From Nitrospira_E sp052156535 (GTDB taxonomy: Bacteria > Nitrospirota > Nitrospiria > Nitrospirales > UBA8639), in NCBI RefSeq assembly GCF_052156535.1, contig NZ_JBQKUP010000042.1:186001-250000 (forward strand): a stretch of DNA of 64,000 bases, read 5' to 3'. Position 1 is the first letter of the stretch, and every line of letters begins with the position of its first letter. Below, piece by piece: positions 6,965 through 16,333 of the stretch. The notes below the pieces were generated by a model. It was not told the DNA's origin. It searched no databases and was given only the letters and a program-made list of their open reading frames with translations. Made by a program: the position numbers and the translations under genes.

Positions 6965-8910
6965 TCTTCTTTCTTTCGCGGGCGGAGAATATTCAAAATC
7001 ACGCCGAGGCCCATGATGACACCGCCTCCCCATACCCACAGAACCAGCGGATTGAGCACGCCACGCGCGACGGCCACACCGTCCTCGGACACCTCCGGCA
7101 TGGTCAGAAAGACGTGCCCCATGTTGGTGGCATAAATGGCCGATTCAGTGGTAGGCGTTTGGGTGGCCGAATAGATTCGCTTTTGGGGCCGGAGCTCCGT
7201 GATCAAATCCTCTCCCTTAAAGACTTGAAAGACCCCTTCCTGTGCATTCCAATTTCCGCCGGCCACTTCATGAATTTTTGCCAGTTTCATGCGATAGTCC
7301 CCGATCGCGAATTCGTCTCCCACGCGCATCGAGACGACTTTTTCCGTTTGATACACGGTGGAGGCGATGATGCCGACGACTAAGACGAGGACTCCAATAT
7401 GGGTGAGCATGCTGGCGTAGCGTCGTTGGTTGGCGGTAAAGGCCGCCAGACTTCCCTGGAAGATGTTACTCCCGTTCCGCTGGGCATACAGTTGCGAAAT
7501 TTTCCCAAAGTCCAGGACGATCGCCATGCCGGCGAAGGCCACCACATACCCTCCTGCCAGGGCATAGAGGTTGTGAATGCCGGTTACAAACAGCAGAGCA
7601 ACGATGACCGCTCCTGCTAAAAGTGGTGTGGAGAAACTTTTTTTCAGGCTCGCCACGGAGGCTTTCCGCCATGGGATGTAGGGGCCGATACCCATGAGAA
7701 ATAACAGTCCAAGGGCAATGGGCATAAATACCGCATTGTAATAGGGCGGCCCGACGGTCACCTTGGCGTCCTGCAACGTTTCGAGGATTAATGGATAGAG
7801 GGTGCCAAGAAAGACCGTGGCGGCAGCCACCAGAAAGAATAAATTATTAAAGAGGAAGATCGATTCACGGGAAACCAACGAGTCCATCTCAACTTGAGAT
7901 TTCAATTTATTGGACCGCAGGATTAACGCGCCGAAGGCAATTCCGATGACCGTACCGACAAATATAAGAATATAGAGACCACGCTCAGGATCTGTGGCAA
8001 AGGAATGGACGGAAGTGAGGACGCCGCTTCGCACGAGAAAGGTCCCGATCAGGGACAAAGAAAAGGTGACGATGATGAGGAATAAATTCCAGACTTTGAA
8101 CATCTTCCGCTTTTCCTGCACCAGAACCGAATGCAGATAGGCGGTGCCCACCAGCCAAGGCATAAACGAGGCGTTTTCGACGGGATCCCAGCCCCAATAC
8201 CCACCCCAACCCAGTTCGTAGTAGGCCCAATAGCCGCCGAGCAGAATGCCGGTCGTCAGGCACATCCAGGCAAACATGCTCCATCGCTGCGTGACCTTGA
8301 TCCACTCTTCTCCCAATCGCCCGGAAAATAAGGCCGCCATGGCAAAGGAAAATGGAATGGAAAATCCCACATAGCCCATATAGAGCATGGGGGGGTGCAT
8401 GACCATCGCCGGGTCTTGCAGCAACGGATTCAGGTCTTTGCCATCGAGGGGAACGGGTAGGAGCCGTTCAAACGGACTGGAGAGAAAAACAATTAAACAT
8501 AAAAATCCGAAGATGATGGCCGATTCCACGCCAATCAAATACGGCATGATGGCGGGTTGGGTGCGCCAATGCAGCCAGACGGCCAGGGTGCTGAAGACGG
8601 AAAGAATGAAGACCCAGAGCAGGAGCGAGCCTTCATGACCGCCCCAGACTGCGGCGACAGTATAAAAAAACGGGAGTTTGGAATTGGAATTGTTGGCGAC
8701 ATAGAGAACCGAGAAGTCCCGTATGATAAAGGCATAGACCAGGGAGAGCATGCCCACGCCCAGCAGAACGAAGATGAGGGTGATGGCCATGCGCCCGGAG
8801 CGGGCCCAATCGGGGTTGCGGGTTTGGAGGGCCAGTACGGCGCTGGCCATGCCAAAGACTGACAGCACCAGGGCAACAATGGTCGAAAAATGTCCAATTT
8901 CAATAATCAT
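6961..8910 (-). CDS. ccmF: Cytochrome c haem lyase subunit CcmF
   Basis: The 649-residue product is a polytopic membrane protein with the CcmF/C haem-handling WWD motif (GGYWGWDPVENASFMPWL, near residues 230-250). Conserved segments such as GSLLLWV, HPPMLYMGYVGFSIPF and TFLVRSGVLTSVHSFA are present. A large periplasmic domain lies before the last helix. CcmF accepts haem from holo-CcmE and, with CcmH and CcmI, attaches it to apocytochrome c. It begins 18 bases after ccmE and its stop overlaps ccmG by four bases. Length and motifs are normal. Confidence 0.97.
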   Translation of the reverse strand: MIIEIGHFSTIVALVLSVFGMASAVLALQTRNPDWARSGRMAITLIFVLLGVGMLSLVYAFIIRDFSVLYVANNSNSKLPFFYTVAAVWGGHEGSLLLWVFILSVFSTLAVWLHWRTQPAIMPYLIGVESAIIFGFLCLIVFLSSPFERLLPVPLDGKDLNPLLQDPAMVMHPPMLYMGYVGFSIPFSFAMAALFSGRLGEEWIKVTQRWSMFAWMCLTTGILLGGYWAYYELGWGGYWGWDPVENASFMPWLVGTAYLHSVLVQEKRKMFKVWNLFLIIVTFSLSLIGTFLVRSGVLTSVHSFATDPERGLYILIFVGTVIGIAFGALILRSNKLKSQVEMDSLVSRESIFLFNNLFFLVAAATVFLGTLYPLILETLQDAKVTVGPPYYNAVFMPIALGLLFLMGIGPYIPWRKASVASLKKSFSTPLLAGAVIVALLFVTGIHNLYALAGGYVVAFAGMAIVLDFGKISQLYAQRNGSNIFQGSLAAFTANQRRYASMLTHIGVLVLVVGIIASTVYQTEKVVSMRVGDEFAIGDYRMKLAKIHEVAGGNWNAQEGVFQVFKGEDLITELRPQKRIYSATQTPTTESAIYATNMGHVFLTMPEVSEDGVAVARGVLNPLVLWVWGGGVIMGLGVILNILRPRKKEE

Positions 8911-8928
8911 AGAGAATGGCGAACAGGG

Positions 8929-9384
8929 TTAGGGCGAGAGGGTTTTCATGAAATCTTTTTTAGGAAGTTCCACACCCGCTCGTTTGAGTTCCATGGGCAT
9001 GTAGTCCTCGGAATGCTTGGCCATGATCATCGTGGAATGAAAAGTCCGGCCGTCCCGCCATTGGCCTTCCACCACCGCCCCTTGTCCCTCTTTAAACAGG
9101 TCCGGGGGAATACCCTGAAACGCGACAGGAATCGTGGCGGCACCATCTGTGAGCTCAAAGGTCAGACCTACCGGCTCTGGTTGGGTTTTGAGACTACCTT
9201 TGACCACCATGCCACCCACACGAACTTTTTTGCTATAGGCTTCGGCGGTAAAGGCTTTTACCTCAGAGGGAGTCACGAAGTACACAATATTTTCCCCGAA
9301 ATTCCCAAACGCGAGATAGCCGAGCGAACCGGCAACCAGGAGTATGCTGACAATGATGGCGATTTTTTTATTCTTTGTACCCAA
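8929..9384 (-). CDS. ccmE: Haem chaperone CcmE
   Basis: A 151-residue protein with an N-terminal signal anchor (about residues 8-26) and an OB-fold beta-barrel (KVRVGGMVVKGSL, LTFELTDGAATIPVAFQG). The C-terminal MAKHSEDYMP carries the haem-binding H124 and Tyr 128. CcmE receives haem covalently from CcmC and hands it to CcmF. The start appears to be TTG at 9384, with AGAGG nine bases upstream; no ATG is available before the anchor. The gene overlaps the preceding CcmE-like/CcmD-like gene by 17 bases, indicating coupled expression. Confidence 0.95.
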   Translation of the reverse strand: MGTKNKKIAIIVSILLVAGSLGYLAFGNFGENIVYFVTPSEVKAFTAEAYSKKVRVGGMVVKGSLKTQPEPVGLTFELTDGAATIPVAFQGIPPDLFKEGQGAVVEGQWRDGRTFHSTMIMAKHSEDYMPMELKRAGVELPKKDFMKTLSP

Positions 9385-9880
9385 GGGAGTCTGCCTCTGG
9401 TTCGTAAAGTTTGGATTCTTTGATCTCTTTAAATAAAACCATGACTCTTTGGCTCATGGCAAATACCATCCACCCCAAGGCCAGGACGGAAATCAGGTAG
9501 GCGGCGGCCACAAATCCAAAATTATTAATCAACGCGGTGTCCTGCGCGCGAAAAATCTGTGCCTGGGGGTCCCAGCGCCCGATGAGAACCAGGGTTTTCA
9601 ATTCGCGAATGTTTTCCAGCGGAGGACCTTGGTATTCCACAGCAAGGCTGGCTGCCCCATCCACAAATTCAAATGTGGCCTGCCCATGTTCCACGTCACC
9701 CTGCAAGGTACCACTTTTAACCATCCCTTGTATCCTGACCGGTTGGGTTACCGGAGGACTGCTCAAGAGCGTTCCCATGGACAATGTGGATAAGTGTTGC
9801 TGGTAGTGCTGATAGGTCAGGATGGCGAGAAGGAGGGTTGCCCCCAGAATCAACGCCCAGCGTGTATATAACCCGGTCAT
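9368..9880 (-). CDS. CcmE-like OB-fold protein with CcmD-like C-terminal helix
   Basis: This 170-residue protein occupies the place where ccmD is expected, between ccmC and ccmE. It has an N-terminal helix (residues 7-24). Its middle, from PVRIQGMVKSGTL to ATFEFVDGAASLAVEYQG, parallels line by line the OB-fold of CcmE in the next gene. It lacks the haem-binding H-x3-Y of CcmE. Instead it ends in FGFVAAAYLISVLALGWMVF and a basic/acidic tail, which looks like CcmD, the small helper that releases holo-CcmE from CcmABC. I infer a fused or derived CcmD/CcmE helper. The start overlaps the ccmC stop as ATGA. The role is inferred; no characterised homologue is known to me. Confidence 0.7.
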   Translation of the reverse strand: MTGLYTRWALILGATLLLAILTYQHYQQHLSTLSMGTLLSSPPVTQPVRIQGMVKSGTLQGDVEHGQATFEFVDGAASLAVEYQGPPLENIRELKTLVLIGRWDPQAQIFRAQDTALINNFGFVAAAYLISVLALGWMVFAMSQRVMVLFKEIKESKLYEPEADSLGYKE

Positions 9881-10611
9881 GGAGTCGTCTGAGAAAAATG
9901 AGTCTGACTGAGAAATCGACCTTTTTTGGCATGCAATAAGTCAGTCAAGTACAAAATTTGAGTGCGGACCATTACCATATAGGCAAACAATAACCAACAT
10001 CCGATGCTCATTAACGTCAGGGGGATCAGAATGTCTTCTGAAATACTGACTCCTCGGGTGGAGAACGACATGGGTTGGTGGAGTGTTCTCCACCATTCCA
10101 CCGAAAATTTTATGATGGGCAGGTCGATACCTCCGACAATAGCCAGAATTGCCGCATAGCGGCCGCCCTGCACCCGGTCATCCACGAGGCGTCGAAGCAT
10201 GATGTACCCTCCTAAAATCAGGAGGAGCACCGTAAACGAGACAAGACGTGGGTCCCAGGTCCACCAGGTGTTCCATGTGGGCTTGGCCCAGATCGAACCG
10301 GTGACGAGGGCAAGTGAGGTGAATAGGGCACAAATGCTCGCCGAGGCCTGGCACATATTATCCACAAGCGGATCCCGTTTCCACAAATACCAGATGCTCC
10401 CGAAAAATAATACGGAATAGGCCAACGTGCTTGTGTGAGCCAGGGGCACGTGCACATACATGATCCGGACCAGTTCCCCCTGATAATAATCCGGCGGTGA
10501 GGCGAGCAAACCGATATACAAGCCTAAAAAGATGCAGAGAGCGGCCCCTCCGCCAAACCATCCTTTATAGCGTTGGATCTGTCGGATAATGCGATTAATC
10601 ATGTTGGGCAT
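9877..10611 (-). CDS. ccmC: Haem handling and release protein CcmC
   Basis: About 244 residues with six membrane helices and the WWD haem-binding motif (TWNTWWTWDPRL). Other family features include VPLAHTSTLAYSVLF and a His-bearing loop (KFSVEWWRTLHQPMSF). CcmC presents haem to CcmE at the periplasmic face. It is first in the downstream ccm run and overlaps the next gene by four bases. I prefer the ATG at 10611 (MPNMINRI); a TTG start at 10656 would add 15 residues and no start has a good ribosome site. The ABC partners CcmA and CcmB lie 4 kb upstream rather than adjacent. Confidence 0.93.
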   Translation of the reverse strand: MPNMINRIIRQIQRYKGWFGGGAALCIFLGLYIGLLASPPDYYQGELVRIMYVHVPLAHTSTLAYSVLFFGSIWYLWKRDPLVDNMCQASASICALFTSLALVTGSIWAKPTWNTWWTWDPRLVSFTVLLLILGGYIMLRRLVDDRVQGGRYAAILAIVGGIDLPIIKFSVEWWRTLHQPMSFSTRGVSISEDILIPLTLMSIGCWLLFAYMVMVRTQILYLTDLLHAKKGRFLSQTHFSQTTP

Positions 10612-10886
10612 TGTAAAACGGATAACCCGACGGAGGGAAGGGCTAACTTCTGCCAATGGATCGGCAAGAAGTCTGGATTATTAAAAAAAAAAGGGGCGCT
10701 AGAAAGTTTGTAGGACAATGAATGCGATTGCTTTCCTTCATCATTTCGGGATGTTAGTTTCCACCCTATGGTAGACAATGAATGCATTCTGCGGGATGCG
10801 GAAAGTACGGACAAAGGTGGGGTAGAATTTTGCAAATGAGTGACTCCTTATTTTTCTCCTATTATGTCTGATATGTCGGAGAAGAT

Positions 10887-11927
10887 ATGACTTCCGCCAC
10901 GAGATCCTGGGTTCATAAGTCAATTCGAGCAGTTCTCATTTTTTTGTGGATATTCGCCGGGCCTGCAACCGTGGGAGCCATGGTTGTGGAAGAAGATTGC
11001 CAATCTACTTCAGAAGTTCCAGGTCTAAGTGACGCGGACCTGGAAGCGATCAATGATGGGGTCCAATGGCTATTCGATATGCTCAAGAACAGAAGTCCCG
11101 ATCCGGTAAAACTGGGTGAACCTATTACGTTAGTCAACGGGGCGACCTACTTTTCTTTAGAGGGATCGCAATTGGCAAAATGTTACGAATATCTGAGGGG
11201 GACTCCCGTTTCAGGATTGAGGGGATTTACAAGGCGAATGTCGGAAAACGGGAATATCCACGCCATCTACGTCAATGCGGACTATTTAGGAACTCCCGAT
11301 GAGGAAGACGCTCCACGCAAACGTTATGAGGTTGTACACACGGCTATTCATGAGGCCATCCATTTAAACTCTTTTAACCAGAAGGGCTTCAGGGGTGGTG
11401 AATCGGATCCTGAATGGACATTTCCATCCAATGAGCATCCAGACCGTTACTTTTTGCTGCTGGACGAGGGGACGACGGAGATGTTCGCGCGGATGGTTCT
11501 GTACCATGTAATGGAGAAGAACGGGATCGGGACGGTTATCGTAGACCGAGATCCCGATAATGATGACTGGCTGCCGATCCCGATTTACGAATATCCGAAG
11601 AATCTAGCATGTGCGTTCATGGGGAATAATGATATCGGAATTCGGATTTGGGCAAACGCATACTTCCTTGGAGAGTGGAGAGAGGCAGCCGACGGTCTAA
11701 GATCGGCGACCGAAGGATCTTGGACCCATATCAGGCAATTAGGGGTAAATTCGGGTGATTATCAAAAGAACGAATCCTCGTACCTGAAAGTGAAACAGCT
11801 TCGCGAGAAATATGGGAAGCTGGACCCTTGGTTTTTTCCCCAAATTGAGGATGTTTCCATCTTTTATTCTTTACCCGAATACTCCAGAAGATACGACCGG
11901 GCATTAACTATTGAGAAATTATTTTAG
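10887..11927 (+). CDS. Secreted HExxH zincin-like protein of unknown family
   Basis: A 346-residue protein with an N-terminal signal peptide (about residues 1-31). It carries VHTAIHEAIHLNSF, with HEAIH at residues 155-159, the zinc-metallopeptidase signature. DEGTTEMFARMV follows at 193-204, where E194 or E198 could be the third zinc ligand of a gluzincin-like site. I do not recognise a named peptidase family, and activity is not proven. A GGAGA ribosome site precedes the ATG at 10887. It converges on the MACPF-like gene, and both would be exported, so they may work together or against a common target. It sits between ccmC and ccmB on the opposite strand. Confidence 0.6.
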   Translation: MTSATRSWVHKSIRAVLIFLWIFAGPATVGAMVVEEDCQSTSEVPGLSDADLEAINDGVQWLFDMLKNRSPDPVKLGEPITLVNGATYFSLEGSQLAKCYEYLRGTPVSGLRGFTRRMSENGNIHAIYVNADYLGTPDEEDAPRKRYEVVHTAIHEAIHLNSFNQKGFRGGESDPEWTFPSNEHPDRYFLLLDEGTTEMFARMVLYHVMEKNGIGTVIVDRDPDNDDWLPIPIYEYPKNLACAFMGNNDIGIRIWANAYFLGEWREAADGLRSATEGSWTHIRQLGVNSGDYQKNESSYLKVKQLREKYGKLDPWFFPQIEDVSIFYSLPEYSRRYDRALTIEKLF

Positions 11928-12162
11928 TCGAACCCTCAATGGATAACTGTTTTCAGAAGTCCTGTTGGAAGTCAGACGTCAGGGGATTCTCTGTCTCATT
12001 ATTGTCCTTTCGAATAAAGACAAGGTATTCAGTAGCCAAGCCGTACACCCCGCTTTTTTCTGCAGGGGGATATCAGACCATGAGCCTGTCTCGAGTTGTG
12101 CTTCGCTTCCAATAATATAATTGGCAAAATGCCCCCATGTGGTTCGCTACGCCTTTCTTTTA

Positions 12163-14187
12163 CTACTTTGTGGGGACTGGGATCCTGCGCCATCGTATCT
12201 GGTCTCGCTCCTCCATGGTCGGTTCGCATGACTTTGGTTCCATCTTCCAGAGGTCATCTTTATCTTTATTCATGCCCAAACAAGCCAGTTTGGAGTTTCC
12301 TTCTTGGCTGTATTCCTTTCGCGCACTGTTGATACGGCCATCTGAAAGTATATGCCAACCACAGTGCTCAGTATCCCAATATTTATCATTTTGAGCTTCA
12401 TATTTTATCGTTTTGGACGCTTTGCTTCGACTTAAACATTGCAGAGCTTTTCCAGCCGGCCTTTTTACCAGCGCGTACTCGCCTAGCGTATCAGACGGGA
12501 TACTCCCGGAATGCCGCTTCCACTCCGGATCCCAAAACAGGTCGAATTTCTGTGCTTTCTCGGTATCGGTACATACGGGGCTACCTGCCTTGTAGTCACC
12601 CCCCAGGCAGCGTCCGGATGCCACGTTTTGAAGGAAGAAGGTCCGAGCGGTAAATGGTTTCAATCCCCGGTCCAGGGCGGAAATCTGTGTATTGGTCAGG
12701 CATTCATTGTCGGATGGGTTAAGCGCACACATTCGCTGAGCAAGGGGTCGTATGTAGGTATCGACCGCCAATTGGCCTTTGGGCGGAGGAAGATAGAGGC
12801 GGAGCACATTGGGATTACAGTATGGAAACGCTGTTCGCAGGTTTCCTCGTAGATCCGTAGCAGTTAACAGGGAATTGTCGCTCCCTTCTCCAACTGCAAT
12901 TTTTCGAAGCTCTTCGAGCGTTGGCAGGGTTTTCGGTTCTACCCAATCGATTTCGTGTTGGTTGCATTCCAGACCGACGTCGCTGGGGGTGTCGGAGCTG
13001 GGAGCGACGGGGCTGGGGGTGTCCGGGCTGGCGACGTATTCGAGCTTGCGGATGTTCTCACGGATTTTGATAGAAATATCCTGCAGCTCGCGCAGGCTAT
13101 GTGGCGTCAGGCCCACTGTGAAGTCGTAGGCTTGGGGAGTGGCAAGAATGTCGGATATTTCTTGTTCAAGCGAAAGCAAAAACCAGTAGGTATCTGCTGA
13201 AATTTCGCGGTCGCCTAATTCGCGTAAACTACGTTCTTTAGGACCGTTAGCCAGGGAACGGTAGGACGTCACTTCGATCCCGATGAATTTAGGGTCGCGT
13301 GCCGCTTCAATGGTGAGTGACTGAAGCTTTCCGCTGAGCCCCTCCCGGCTAATGGGCATTAGTCCGCCCCCGCCTCCCACCTGTGCAAAGTGGATAGACA
13401 GATTGGCCGATTCTCGTTTGGCCTTTCCATCTGATTTGGCCTCGGCACCAACCTGCCCGCCGCCAAATCCCGCTTTAACCGATGCCGCAGTCGATGTTTG
13501 GTCTTCGGTCTCCGTTGTGGAGATACCGATTGTCGCGAGAAGTTCCGCACCGCTGTATATCCGGGAGACATAAGCGTCTCCGCACATTTTGTGGAATTCA
13601 CTGGGATTTTTGGCAAGTTCCTTAGCAAATTGCGTAAATTCAATGTTATCTACCAGGGCCTTGCCCTCACCCTCACTCTGACAGCCGGAGGAGCTGGACG
13701 TGGTATTATCTTGGCCCTTTGCAAAGTTTTCGGAGATTTGAGGAAATGCTCGTCGTGCCGGACAACCAGGGGCCTCAGGACCGGCAAAAAGAACACCGTT
13801 TTGAACGGTGGCTTTTAAGAGCAGCGTCGTCTCCGTTGCCGATGTCTTGGAGTTCTTGGCGAAGGAGGCTTGGGCGGAGGCCGATCCTCCAATGCTCTTA
13901 ATCGAGGCGGTGGCACTGACGTCGAGTTGGTCCATGATCTCAGACTGATCGGAGACCTCCGTCATGGTCATCGTACTGGTCTGACCCGTCTCTCTCACGG
14001 GTGCGAATCGCACACACCGGTTTGGGATGGTCTGTCCTTCAATGAGATCCCATCCAAACCCAAGCTCGACCCCGCCATCAGGTGCGCCAAGGCGGTGTGA
14101 CAGGGGACCTTCTGCGGATTGCGTAGTTAGTGGGACAAAAAAGAGAAGAGCCTGGATGGCCACTCGGAACGTCTTGATAGAAATCAT
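12163..14187 (-). CDS. Secreted MACPF-like protein with C-terminal lectin-like region
   Basis: About 674 residues. I chose the ATG at 14187 because it gives a clean signal peptide (MISIKTFRVA to TTQSA) after GAGAGG. Residues 85-135 are rich in alternating Ser/Ala/Thr (e.g. LDVSATASIKSIGGSASAQ), then FHKMCGDAYVSRIYSGAELL (198-217) resembles the MACPF signature, followed by TETEDQTSTAASVKAGFGGG and a GGGGG turn. These are the elements of pore-forming MACPF/SNTX-like proteins, whose helices unfold into membrane hairpins. The last 150 residues (ARTFFLQNVASGRCLGG, ALVKRPAGKALQCL) look like a ricin-B-type beta-trefoil. The MACPF call is from motif resemblance only. Its target is unknown. Confidence 0.5.
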   Translation of the reverse strand: MISIKTFRVAIQALLFFVPLTTQSAEGPLSHRLGAPDGGVELGFGWDLIEGQTIPNRCVRFAPVRETGQTSTMTMTEVSDQSEIMDQLDVSATASIKSIGGSASAQASFAKNSKTSATETTLLLKATVQNGVLFAGPEAPGCPARRAFPQISENFAKGQDNTTSSSSGCQSEGEGKALVDNIEFTQFAKELAKNPSEFHKMCGDAYVSRIYSGAELLATIGISTTETEDQTSTAASVKAGFGGGQVGAEAKSDGKAKRESANLSIHFAQVGGGGGLMPISREGLSGKLQSLTIEAARDPKFIGIEVTSYRSLANGPKERSLRELGDREISADTYWFLLSLEQEISDILATPQAYDFTVGLTPHSLRELQDISIKIRENIRKLEYVASPDTPSPVAPSSDTPSDVGLECNQHEIDWVEPKTLPTLEELRKIAVGEGSDNSLLTATDLRGNLRTAFPYCNPNVLRLYLPPPKGQLAVDTYIRPLAQRMCALNPSDNECLTNTQISALDRGLKPFTARTFFLQNVASGRCLGGDYKAGSPVCTDTEKAQKFDLFWDPEWKRHSGSIPSDTLGEYALVKRPAGKALQCLSRSKASKTIKYEAQNDKYWDTEHCGWHILSDGRINSARKEYSQEGNSKLACLGMNKDKDDLWKMEPKSCEPTMEERDQIRWRRIPVPTK

Positions 14188-14569
14188 GTCTTTGCATCCT
14201 CTCAAAAGGTCGTTGCAAGGGAATTGCTGTAAAGTGTGAAATTCCCGATTCTCCATCTCGGCAGGAGGGTAGGATGTTTGTCAGATGTAGAAAAGATGTG
14301 AAATATCAACGTTTTTTTTAAACAGGAAAGTACTCTTAATCCGGAATAGAGTCAATTTTGCCAATCATTTTTTTAAATGTGGGATCCAATCTGCGGGTTC
14401 ACCAGTTTTAGGGCAAAATACATCGTCCAGAATTGAGATGCCTTGGGGTGGCTAGGGTCAGAGATTGGTGATAATGGGAGATACGGAGCGGGAATATTTT
14501 ATTCCATAATGGTTTCCAGATCGGTTGAAATCGTGAGCAGGATTTTCCTGAGGAACGGACTGTAGACAC
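14188..14569. other. Intergenic between ccmB and the MACPF-like gene
   Basis: About 380 bases of A/T-rich sequence downstream of ccmB and upstream of the minus-strand MACPF-like gene. It should hold the promoter of that gene, but I find no confident -10/-35 pair, and no terminator for ccmB. No ORF is convincing. Confidence 0.5.
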
Positions 14570-15247
14570 TTACGAATCTAATATGAATTCAAACAGCCAG
14601 AATGAGACGACGGTGAAAATAATGTCAAAAATGATTAAGAGTTGGAGCCATTGCGAATAAAAAGAAAATGGATCGCCACTTAAGGCTCCGCGTGTGGCTT
14701 CTACGGCTGAGATCATAACGGGAACGGCCAGGGGCAGAAGGAGGACGGGGAGCATGACTTCCCGGGCTCGAATCTGCACGGTTAAGGCTGAAAAGAGCGT
14801 GCCGACGGCCGATAGCCCCAAGGTGGCCAGAAAAAATATGATTAATAGGGTTCCGACGGCTTCAATAACATCCAGATTAAAGAATAAGACGAACAAGGGG
14901 AATAAGAGGATTTCGACTGAGAACATGAAGAGAAAATTGGCCGCGACTTTTCCGAGATAAATGGCGCCCTTGGGAGCGGGGCACATTTGCAGGGACTCCA
15001 GACAATCGTTTTGCAATTCCGAGGTGAAGGATTTCCCTAAGCCGATAATGCCCGTAAAGGTAAAGGCGACCCAGATTATTCCCGCAATCAGTTGACGTGC
15101 CGCATCCTGATCCATGGAAAAGCTGAAGCTAAATACCAGAATGACAATGAGGGCAAAGAACAGCATGGACGACATGGTTTCCCGTGTCCGCCATTCACTG
15201 ATCAGGTCCTTCCAAACGACCCAGCGAATTGTTTTAAAAAATGGCAT
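14570..15247 (-). CDS. ccmB: Haem exporter permease CcmB
   Basis: A 225-residue protein with six membrane helices. Recognisable CcmB features are the N-terminal WKDLISEWRTRETMSSMLFF, GLGKSFTSELQNDCLE, and LSAVGTLFSALTVQIRARE with LPVLLLPLAVPVMI. With CcmA and CcmC it forms the ABC complex that releases holo-CcmE. I start at the ATG at 15247, inside the end of ccmA (14-base overlap); the longer frame upstream lies within ccmA. In many bacteria ccmC follows directly; here the plus-strand zincin-like gene and the MACPF-like gene intervene. Confidence 0.94.
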   Translation of the reverse strand: MPFFKTIRWVVWKDLISEWRTRETMSSMLFFALIVILVFSFSFSMDQDAARQLIAGIIWVAFTFTGIIGLGKSFTSELQNDCLESLQMCPAPKGAIYLGKVAANFLFMFSVEILLFPLFVLFFNLDVIEAVGTLLIIFFLATLGLSAVGTLFSALTVQIRAREVMLPVLLLPLAVPVMISAVEATRGALSGDPFSFYSQWLQLLIIFDIIFTVVSFWLFEFILDS

Positions 15248-15908
15248 CGGTGGTGAGTTGTTCAGAGGAGAGAAGTTGAAGGTGTCCACCTTTGAGAATC
15301 CCGCCCCGTGTAGCGATTTGGGTGGCCTTGTCACGGTCATGCGTGGTCATGAACACGGTGCCGTCACGGTCCAGCGTTTCCTGAATGAGCTGGTTGGTGA
15401 TCGCCACCCCGTCATGATCCAAGGCGTTGTAGGGCTCATCGAGTAGCAGCAGTTGTGGCTGAGCCAGAATGGTTTTGGCGAAATCCAGTCGCTTTTTCAT
15501 CCCGGCCGAAAATTGACGTATTTTGAGGTCGGCAAAGGCCCCGATTCCTGTTCGATCCAGTGCCCGTTTGATGTGAGGTGGAGATGGGGTTTGCCCGCGC
15601 AGGCCCATGGCAAATTGAAGATTTTCGGTGGCACTGAGTTCATCATATAGATGGGATCCGTGGGCGATCAGCATGATGATTTCTCGAACGGTATCCTTCT
15701 GTGCCACGCCATCCTGGCCAAAAATGGTAAACTGACCATGAGAAGGCGCTTGGAGGGTGGCTAAAATCCGGAGCAACGTCGTTTTCCCCGCCCCGTTGGG
15801 GCCAAATAAGGCAAAGCACTCTCCTGGATGAATGTCAAAAGACAGATCCTCAAAAATACGATAGAAACCGTAGGCTTTGGAAAGATTGCTGACCTGAATG
15901 GCGATCAT
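15234..15908 (-). CDS. ccmA: Haem exporter ATP-binding protein CcmA
   Basis: A 224-residue ABC ATPase. It has Walker A GPNGAGKT (residues 36-43), signature FSAGMKKRL, Walker B LLLLDEP, and an H-loop (MTTHDRD). It pairs with CcmB, whose gene it overlaps, and powers release of haem-loaded CcmE. The signature is FSAG rather than the canonical LSGG, as seen in CcmA-type ATPases. Length is normal for CcmA. Confidence 0.94.
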   Translation of the reverse strand: MIAIQVSNLSKAYGFYRIFEDLSFDIHPGECFALFGPNGAGKTTLLRILATLQAPSHGQFTIFGQDGVAQKDTVREIIMLIAHGSHLYDELSATENLQFAMGLRGQTPSPPHIKRALDRTGIGAFADLKIRQFSAGMKKRLDFAKTILAQPQLLLLDEPYNALDHDGVAITNQLIQETLDRDGTVFMTTHDRDKATQIATRGGILKGGHLQLLSSEQLTTDAIF

Positions 15909-16333
15909 GTCATGGTAAGAGACTTGGAAAAGTTAGCCTTGCAGTCTACGAAATGTATTGGAGGTTGTCTAGGAATGTAACAAGATGTTGGAAACAGTCG
16001 CTAGCGATAGGCTTTTATCGTTCACAGTTTCCCGAGTCTCGCAGGATAGGGAGTTTCGTTCACGGCTACGTAAGGACTTGCCGGATAAATTGAACCATCA
16101 TATTTGGCTTTCCCGTTTTCGTCGAGACCCCGTAATTTATATGGATCTCCTCAAAAATATGGAGTTGGCAGGCACCTGATCCAATAAAATCCAAATGATC
16201 CTGGTGGGTCGATCCTTTTGAAAAGAAGTGCGTTGACGATGAAATTTATCGGGTTTTATGATGAAGGTTGAAGGAGTTTGTCGGTATAGTGCATTAGGCG
16301 ATATTTGGATAGTTTTGTGGGGAGGCCAGTGAA
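15909..16333. other. Divergent intergenic region between ccmA and tlpA
   Basis: A 425-base spacer between the minus-strand ccmAB pair and the plus-strand tlpA-ccdA pair. It carries a good plus-strand promoter candidate (annotated separately). A 64-codon ORF inside it has no family resemblance and no ribosome site, and I do not count it. The ccmA promoter must also lie here but I cannot place it. Confidence 0.5.
16233..16262 (+). promoter_or_regulatory. Candidate sigma-70 promoter of tlpA-ccdA
   Basis: TTGACG (16233-16238) and TATGAT (16257-16262) are separated by 18 bases, each one base from the sigma-70 consensus. It lies 72 bases upstream of the tlpA start with no intervening terminator. 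Assigned by eye only. Confidence 0.45.

Noticed and set aside
15985..16179. Plus-strand ORF of 64 codons between ccmA and tlpA
   Set aside because: No ribosome site, no recognisable domain, and the tlpA promoter candidate lies just after it.
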